DNA of 64,000 nt from the NCBI GenBank assembly GCA_022393335.1, contig JAJEKB010020179.1:200492-264491 (forward strand), given 5' to 3'. Below, one piece after another: positions 57,045 through 64,000 of this stretch. Under the pieces are notes generated by a model. It worked only from the letters and a program-made list of their open reading frames with translations, was not told the origin of the DNA and did not search any database. The DNA is from Macrotrachela quadricornifera (Eukaryota > Rotifera > Eurotatoria > Philodinida > Philodinidae). A program made the translations under genes and the position numbers. Every line of letters starts with the position of its first letter. The stretch's first letter is position 1.

Positions 57045-58600
57045 AGAATTTGTCTTGAATATCAATAAGATTTGGTCAAAGTTTTTGAAAACTGAAAGTA
57101 ATGTAAAATAGAATTTGCTATACGAAAAACAGGTATAGAATCTTTTAGAATCCATCTAAAATTTCTTTTTATTAAATTAAATAAAAACAAATGATCCAGT
57201 TCTCAATGCCAGATATCTATCAATATTTCCAAAAACCTGTTATCCTCGGAATATCATTGACATATTAGACCAAGATTATATTTTTTGTTTGTTTCAACAA
57301 AATAGAGTTTATTAAACGATGAACGAAGGAAACAGAAAATTTGTTCAGTTAACTATATATGTATATATAAAAAGTAAAATAGAGATTGATTAGATATGAG
57401 ATATGTTTCAAAATGACATTATTTCAATGGACAAAATAATTTATATGTAAACTTACACAATGGACCGTAAAAACTTTGTTTTCGTTTTATTCCAAAATAG
57501 ATTTCATATTTAATCAATTTCTAATTTTCTTTTTATTTACAAAAGGATGTTTTCAAAATTATCGTTTGAAAATTCATTCTTTTAAAATCAAAGATATTAC
57601 CTGATATCTATAATAAGTATCTACAACGGCATTGAGTCTTGTGCAGACATTGCGACATGACCAAAAAATTGTCATTAGATTGAGATTATCGAAAATTCGA
57701 TAAATCAACTCAACTGGTAACGCATGAAGTGATAGAGTCATTTTCTTACAGATTGATATTATTGCTTTCCAAATGCGTATGTTTCATTTAAATGTGTGTG
57801 TACTTTGAGATAAATTTTTATCTGTTAAGTATTATTTTACATGTTATATGTCATTGCATTTCATGTCGTGGTGCAATTTCATCGTTATGAAACTGGTACA
57901 ACATATTCCTTCACTACGGTCTTGATAGTGATTCTGATGGTCGTCTTATCAGAACCAATGAAAAAGTACGATGGAGGGCGTACACATACATATAATGTTC
58001 AGTGTCGAGATCTCATATCTACAAAAATATAACTGCCAAGATAGACAAGCAATGAAGAAAAATGTTCTAGAAATCTTGATCGAATATATTTTTCTTAAAA
58101 AGTTTAACGCATACAAATGTGGACTTTTTATGATTTTATTTTTATTTATGATGTTAAACGTGTTTTTATGCGTTCAATTTCTGAGTTACATGAGTTGCTA
58201 AGAAAGACAGTTATAGTTCATAGACTTAGGTTACTTGTGAGATAGTTTAGACTAGTTATGTCATTTCTGTTATTAGTTCCTTATATTGACTTAATTATTT
58301 CCAATATACCGTTTATGCGGGCAAGATTTTTTAATAACAACTCAATATAGAAGTGATAATTTCATTTTAATGCAATAGTAGACAGGCAGAGCGAGATCCT
58401 CCGAGGACCGAATTTTTAAATTCCTCTTTCGCTTAAATTAAAAAAAAATCAATATCACACTCTTAGCAGCAGTTTTTCGGGCATAATTTCGTGAATTTTA
58501 CGAAAAAGCCTTTTTAAAAAATAGAAGAAGAGAAAATCAAAAATCGGGTGCTAAAAAATCTAGCCCTAAGGATACTCTACAACTTGAAAACTGCCCGAAC
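57045..58600. other. Non-coding stretch
   Basis: No gene recognised. Open frames at 57841-58201 are hydrophobic and AT-driven without domain features. Confidence 0.4.
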
Positions 58601-58602
58601 TT

Positions 58603-58977
58603 ACTGACTTATATCCTTATTGTGAAAACTTTGCTCATGTATACAGTAATTTTGATCAATAAATTGACTATAACTCATTAGTTTATTCAAGATTTGAAAA
58701 GATATTTTTAACCATAATCTCCCATAGCCTGGACTAACATCCTCTGAAGTGTTGGTTGAAATCGGATGAAAAATAACAGAATTAGTTTCTGAAGTGGCCC
58801 TCTTAAATTCAAGACTATTTATACAGTTTTGGTCAGAATTAAGTTCTCTATCAAATCGTCTACATTGTCCGTCATACCGTGTAATTCCTACTCCAATTCC
58901 TGAATTGTAAAAAAATGCATTACTCAATTCAATGACACTATCACAAAATGATCCATCGCGTATTCGAAAATTGTCTT
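58603..58977 (-). CDS. Possible orphan internal exon, unknown product
   Basis: A minus-strand open stretch bounded by an acceptor (caaatcattaag before about 58977) and a consensus donor GTAAGT at about 58602. It encodes about 120 residues with spaced cysteines (SFCDSVIEL, YDGQCRRFD, DQNCINSLEF, QNYCIHEQ), suggesting an extracellular disulfide-rich part. Composition is less AT-driven than the flanks. No family was recognised and no neighbouring exon found. It could be a fragment of a surface protein gene. Confidence 0.35.
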
Positions 58978-60289
58978 AATGATTTGAAATGAATAATTAG
59001 GCTATTAGTCAAAATTCAATTCAGAAAAATGTGGAATTATAATTATTCTATGCACCTTTGCTTCTTAAAAAAAGATCTAGTTATCAAGACGCCATCACTT
59101 TGTGATACAGAGAATTCAAGAGTAGCTTATAAAATTCGTTTTTTGAAATCTTTTTATAAGTCCTTTAATTCTGATTTTGACCAAATAAAAAAAAATATCG
59201 AATTAATATAAAACTTCAGTTTTATTCTTAGACTAAAGCATGTAACTCATGTTGTTCGTTTAAGACCATCATCATCAGTAGTAAAAATATTTTGAGAGAG
59301 AATTGCTTTAGTATACTTTTAGGGCAAAAATATAAAAAATGGACATTTTTGCCTATTTTTGGAATATTAACTAACAAATTAAAGATTGTTGAAGCATGAT
59401 TTATATTTGAGAATCCTGTTCTATGATAATACATTTAACAGATCCAATCAAGATACTTAAGACTAGGGCTCCTTAATAGTGGTATATATTGAAAAAAATT
59501 CTCAAAAATTTATATAACATTTTCGAGGATGTGGTCAACGGCTCTTTTATATCTGTTTGTGGAATTTACATAAAAAGCTAAAAATTTGGGGTATGCCATA
59601 ACTTCTTACGCGGTTTCAAGTTGTATAACTCATTTCAAAAAAATAGTTTTGTTTTGTATACAAGCTTGGTCGGTGGTATCATGATCCCTCTTTTAACATC
59701 AATTTAACTATATTTTAATTATAAATAAACTTAAATAGACGAATCTTATACTCAACTATTTATTATCTTAAAAAGCTTTAAAATGAATGTACAATGAATA
59801 AAAAGTGACATTTTAATCGAAAATTACTTATTATTAATCGTTTCTTTCTGTCTTTTATCAGTAATATTTTAATTAAAAAATAATTGAGAAAAATGTTACT
59901 AATCTTGAAAGATTTATTTAGCTTAAATATGTTTATTATTATAATTGAATATTTTGATTAGAAATTGAAACTTGTTGCTACATATATTCTATGTTAATTA
60001 TTTATTTATAATCAATAAATTGTTTTAATCAAAATAAGAAGTTCATGGGACACTACAAAAGTTTTTTCGTTCGCTTCTTCTAAAAGGCTCAGTTTGATTT
60101 CAAGTATTCTGTTATCATACTGAGGCATACTTACTATTATATGTAGAATTCTAGATTTCTAAGTTTTGTATCTCTTTGTAAGCCGTCGTTTCGTTTATTT
60201 GAGGTGCACGCAACTTACCAACGAATGATCAGTATTGAATGAGAGAACTTCGCATTTTATATTTCGACCCTAAATATATTCCATTAATA
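58978..60289. other. AT-rich non-coding stretch
   Basis: Nothing recognised; the short open frame at 59029-59211 has no domain features. Confidence 0.4.
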
Positions 60290-60790
60290 AAACAAAATAT
60301 GCCAGGAGATGAAGCGTGAAAAGCTCTACAATTTATTTAAGAATGTATATTTTACAACTGCATTTTTTGCTTTCGAAAGTTACAAAGTCCAGAACGATAA
60401 AATTTTGAAGTAGCAAAAAAGTCGTATTTTTGGTATGCGGTGAAGGCGTGGTTTTTCTAACTTATCGCCTATTGTTCTATCTTATAAAAAAAACAATATA
60501 CATTATGAGATGCAGCTTGAAAAACTCTACAATCTGTAAAAAACAGTTGATATCATATATGCACCTTTTCTCCTTCCAAAAAAAAGCAAAATTCTGAATA
60601 ACTAATTTTCGACTCTAAAAAGATTCCAAACGAGCCAGCAGCGCCGAAACTTGGTTGTTTTGAATACTATTTATTATGAAACGAACAGCACATAATTAAG
60701 ATAAGCTTTACATTGTAGATTGTCTTCTCTTTTCATACTGCATTTTCTGGTATATTTTATTTCTTTTTAATGAAATGCAAAGTTCTCTCA
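60290..60790. mobile_element. Degenerate foldback, GAAAAGCTCTACAA family
   Basis: 'gatgaagcgtgaaaagctct' at about 60310 and 'gatgcagcttgaaaaactct' at about 60508 are spaced about 200 bp apart. An inverted, worn copy lies at about 60712-60760 (cttttcatactgcattttctggtata). Ends pair loosely (aaaatatgccaggag against ctggtatatttt). Related to the 30.6- and 51.4-kb elements. Confidence 0.65.
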
Positions 60791-61915
60791 TTTATAATAA
60801 ATCGTCCGTTATGTAACGTATAGAAAATGACATGGCATTGATGTTAAAGAAATGATGAGCAAGAACAAAGGATAAGTCTTAAATTTTGCCCATAATCCTA
60901 AATATGTCTAAGCATAATGACGCAATACTTAAAACGAAACTAAGTCTTTTAGAAAAGACGGGTGAAAAAACTTTTGTAGTCGTTTATTTGCTTTTTCTTA
61001 TCCAGAAAAAATAATTGTCTTATATCTAACTTAGTAAAAGTTTATTCCAATTGACGAATGATCATTCAAGGATTATGATAGTTGTCTGTTTCTAATTAAT
61101 AATCAACTATCAATATATTTAGGATATATGTCTTATAATATCTATGGAAAAATATTTTCTTTTATTTAAAATAAATCAATTGAGAGTTAGAAGAATGATA
61201 TCTATTTCTATAATAGTAAATTGTATCTAGAACAAAATTTCGAACTACTTATAATTTCTGATTAATTAAATGTTAATCATTTTCAAAGTTCACGGAGATA
61301 CAAATCAGAAACGAGAATATATCGACATATTTTGTCGTATAAATATATACATTTGAAATAAAATTATTGATCACATTAATTGAAAATTTTTAATGGAGAA
61401 AAAAATAATCATTATTGTTTTTTAACAAATAGTAGATTTTATGTAGTTTGTTCTTTTTGATATTTATTTAATGAAATGACGGAAATTTTGCGATCTTATA
61501 CGTTTATTAAATAAAGCGTCTCTTACTATATTCGACTAGTTCGAAAAGAATTCATATAAAAGAAGCACATTCTTTTACCTCCATATATCTATAGGAAAAG
61601 TTATTAACGTCATTTTTTTATTCTTTTTTTCTACACATAAAGCAAAAATGTTTCTTGCCGTCTCCATTTTATAATGCACACATGCGTATTTTTTCCTCTT
61701 TTCTCACATCGTACTTTGCCTATTTCTTTAGATAGTTATTTCATTATTTGTTATAATCCTTAGCTCTTAATCAAGGTACAATGAAATATATTCTGAATAA
61801 TATTTGTTAAAACATAATTATTCAAATACAATTTATGCATTGTTTAGATTTAGATCAGTAAAAAGACATTAATAATGAAGGATTCATCTACTATTAATTC
61901 AATACATACTAAGCA
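60791..61915. other. AT-rich region upstream of the nuclear receptor
   Basis: No exon for the N-terminal zinc finger (first four cysteines) was found. Confidence 0.4.
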
Positions 61916-61919
61916 AATA

Positions 61920-62989
61920 GCAGGAAGAGTTTTTTTTTAAACGAAAGGCAGAACGAGGACAAGTTTGTTAAAAAGTTTATTCTATTAATATATTGTTTTT
62001 CTTTTCAAAAAGGATAAATTAAATTGTGATTTGAATGATCAATGTCAAATTAGTATTAATAATAGTCATGTATGTTTATACTGTCGATTGCGTAAATGTT
62101 TTACAAGTGGAATGCAAATAGAATTTTATCGATCACAAACAATTAATAAGAATCTAAAAAGAAGAAATATGGCTGATTCTACATTGATATCATCAAAAAC
62201 AGTAACATCAAAAGTTTTAGTTCGATTTAATGAATATAAACAGGTTAGTTAAGACGATAATGATATTAAAGTGTTTAAGAATAAATAATTTATATTGATT
62301 TTATTTATTTATATATTTAGTTTCCAATATTAAATCTTTTACGATCAGATCAATCAACATTAACTATTGAACAATGGAATTTACTAACAAATATATTAAA
62401 TTGTTAAAATATCGTTTTAAATCATCATCAATTATTAATTTAAATCAAGTTTTATTGGATGATAATCAATCATTATATATAAACAATCAAGATTTTCGAT
62501 CATTATTAAATGAAAATCGTTCGATAATATTAAATAATACAATGGTACATACTGGAAGTCTTTCATCAAATTTTATTCTTTATAAAATAGTATTATTGAA
62601 TCAATCAGTATTTTATGATGCAATTGAAAGTTTTATACCTCAATGTATAATATCGTATGTCAAATGTATGACAACTCGACTTGATATGGATATGATTATA
62701 ATGAAACATTTTTTAGCTGTTATGTCTTTTTCAACATTTAATTCTACAACTTATTCAAATATTTCTCCAATGAATTTATCAAATTATCAACAAATCTTAG
62801 ATATTCAAAGTAAATATGTTGAATTAACATGGCGATATTTACCTTATAAATATAATTTTCAACAAGCAGTTATCATATTTTCTAATCTTATTCGATGTTT
62901 TCATTCGTGGTTATGAAAATGAATGGGTCGTAGAAACATATGATTCTCTTATTGAAAAAACTGAACAAAATCTTATTATTAACAATTAA
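61920..62989 (+). pseudogene. Nuclear receptor (zinc-finger DBD remnant + ligand-binding domain), frameshifted
   Basis: A piece at 61920-61966 reads GR-VFFKRKAERGQ, the end of the first DBD finger, but has one extra T in a T-run (61930-61938). A 46-bp intron follows. Exon 62013-62243 gives NCDLNDQCQISINNSHVC and CLYCRLRKCFTSGM, the second C4 zinc finger with its CRLxKCF signature, then a basic hinge (KNLKRR). After an intron (62244-62320) the LBD begins FPILNLLRSDQSTLTIEQWN. A frame change occurs at about 62400, then a long open run continues (AIESFIPQCIISY, MKHFLAVMSFSTFN, YVELTWRYLPYKYN), and another frame change at about 62895 leads into YENEWVVETYDSLIEKTEQN and TAA at 62987. Nuclear receptors are ligand-regulated transcription factors. 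The first finger's cysteines are missing and there are three lesions, so it is probably a pseudogene, unless extra tiny introns exist. AATAAA at 63054-63059. Confidence 0.75.
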
Positions 62990-63880
62990 TTCTTGTCTGT
63001 TTCTCTTTTATTTAATATAGGTTTCATTTTTCATGTTGTTTGTATTGTTAAAAAATAAAGACAAGTTTATGTTATGCTATTGATGTATTTTTTTTGAGAA
63101 ATACTTTATGCATAACATCTATGAAATTAATTTATATACTATTGAAAACATATTAGACCATCTGATATCTCTTTAGTAAGAGTTAGAGTTAAAAATCCCT
63201 TTCTTCCTTTAGATCACTCTTCTATTGTTTCATGAAAAGTTTTGAGTCTTCTCTAGATTCGATTTAATTGTGCTCACTAATGAAGGAATCTGCCAAAGTG
63301 TTCAACGAGTTTAGTCTTTATCTTTTGATCTTATGTAGACCTTACTGAAATATGAAAAAGCTGTAAAGGATTTGAATCTCTTTGACATTATTTCCAAAAT
63401 ATAGAATTTCTAAAAGATTTTTCTAGTATGAGTTTTTCAATCATATTATTAAGGAATATGAATATTTCAAAAAATAAATATTTTCTGCAATTTTTGTAAA
63501 AAAAAAAGCGACTTACATTTTGGAAAATTTAGATTTTTTAAAGATGAGATTAAAACATTCTGAAAATTTGTACATCATCTAGTCTACTTGAGAGGTTGAT
63601 AAAAGTAATTAAATTGAAAGTTAAAATTTTTTTTCCAGTCGTATTAATTGAGTTTTTGGCAGACTCTCTCTTAAAATTATGCACTTCTTCATAAATATTT
63701 CAATTATTTGTTGGAAAATCTCCGCAGATTTTATTGTTGTCAAGAAACTTATCAATGATTTTGCATGTGTTATTCAATTAGAACATTGCGATAAAAACTA
63801 GTGCAAAAATTGGATCATTATATCATAAGTTTTCTGCTCTTAAGCAGATTCTTAGGATAACAGTTATGACTTCCATACTT
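62990..63880. other. Non-coding stretch
   Basis: AATAAA at 63054-63059 belongs to the receptor. Otherwise AT-rich with nothing recognised. Confidence 0.45.
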
Positions 63881-64000
63881 TTATAGGTTTCTCCATTCCT
63901 TCCTATCGCTAGCAATCCTTTTTAGGTGAGCATATCCATTTCCCTTCGTTAAATCATCAAGCATTTTCATACTTTTTCTTCCCCTCTTTCTTTCACCATC
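63881..64000 (-). CDS. C-terminal tail of a LINE-type endonuclease/RT polyprotein (runs off the window)
   Basis: 39 residues plus stop on the minus strand: DGERKRGRKSMKMLDDLTKG, then AHLKRIASDRKEWRNL. The pattern R-G-R-x-x-x-x-x-L-D-(D/N)-(L/I)...L-x-R-(I/L)-A-x-D-R-x-x-W-R-x-L is typical of the C-terminus of invertebrate non-LTR retrotransposon ORF2 proteins of another type than the LINEs at 18-28 kb. The bulk lies beyond the right edge. Too short to judge intactness. Confidence 0.6.
   Translation of the reverse strand, partial: DGERKRGRKSMKMLDDLTKGNGYAHLKRIASDRKEWRNL

Noticed and set aside
56728..57155. Open frames on both strands
   Set aside because: They overlap the second hAT MITE.
1..64000. 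tRNA or rRNA genes
   Set aside because: Scanning for T-loop (GGTTCGAATCC-type) and cloverleaf patterns found only transposon 'ggttcga' words around 4.6-5.1 kb without an acceptor stem; a computational tRNA search was not possible.

Overview
The window looks like nuclear DNA of a bdelloid rotifer, most likely of the Rotaria/Adineta type. This is an inference from gene content. The DNA is AT-rich, with short (about 46-80 bp) GT-AG introns. It carries gene families typical of bdelloids: NHL-repeat proteins, R-S-E class ADP-ribosyltransferases (ARTs), EGF/LamG-like and discoidin-like extracellular modules, divergent nuclear receptors, and dynein-light-chain-like and B-box/coiled-coil proteins. 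Coding density is low and much of the sequence is transposon or gene relic.

Layout. 1-8.5 kb: no intact gene; foldback elements and a nested transposon stack (3.3-7.6 kb). 8.5-11.5 kb: last exon of a discoidin-like gene, an eIF3c relic (minus strand) and an NHL exon fragment. 12.4-15.5 kb: two inverted-repeat elements. 15.6-17.2 kb: 3' four exons of an EGF-LamG-LamG gene. 17.9-27.9 kb: two tail-to-tail LINE retrotransposons with gag-like ORF1 and endonuclease/RT ORF2; the left copy is broken, while the right one has an intact 895-residue ORF2 and a single stop in ORF1. 28.0-29.6 kb: a double palindrome and an NHL-propeller gene. 30-33.4 kb: foldbacks and a hAT-type MITE. 33.4-34.5 kb: a membrane-anchored ART followed by MORN repeats. 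36-38.6 kb: relics of a ChaC-like gene and a DnaJ-A gene. 38.9-43.1 kb: four dynein-light-chain-like genes on the minus strand, one fused to a B-box/coiled-coil part. 43-52.4 kb: intergenic, with inverted repeats. 52.6-54.7 kb: a two-exon WWE-ART gene. 55.1-56.5 kb: a leucine-rich-repeat gene in which nine consecutive exons each encode one repeat. 56.8-61.9 kb: a second hAT MITE, a possible orphan exon and another foldback. 61.9-63.0 kb: a frameshifted nuclear receptor. At the right edge is the C-terminal tail of another LINE-type polyprotein.

The genes do not form one pathway or operon. They are separately spliced eukaryotic genes in a transposon-rich neighbourhood. Several core-gene relics (eIF3c, DnaJ-A) retain intron positions, so they decayed as genomic copies rather than as processed pseudogenes. 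That fits the known degenerate tetraploidy of bdelloids. No rRNA, tRNA or CRISPR was recognised by reading; tRNAs were not searched for computationally.
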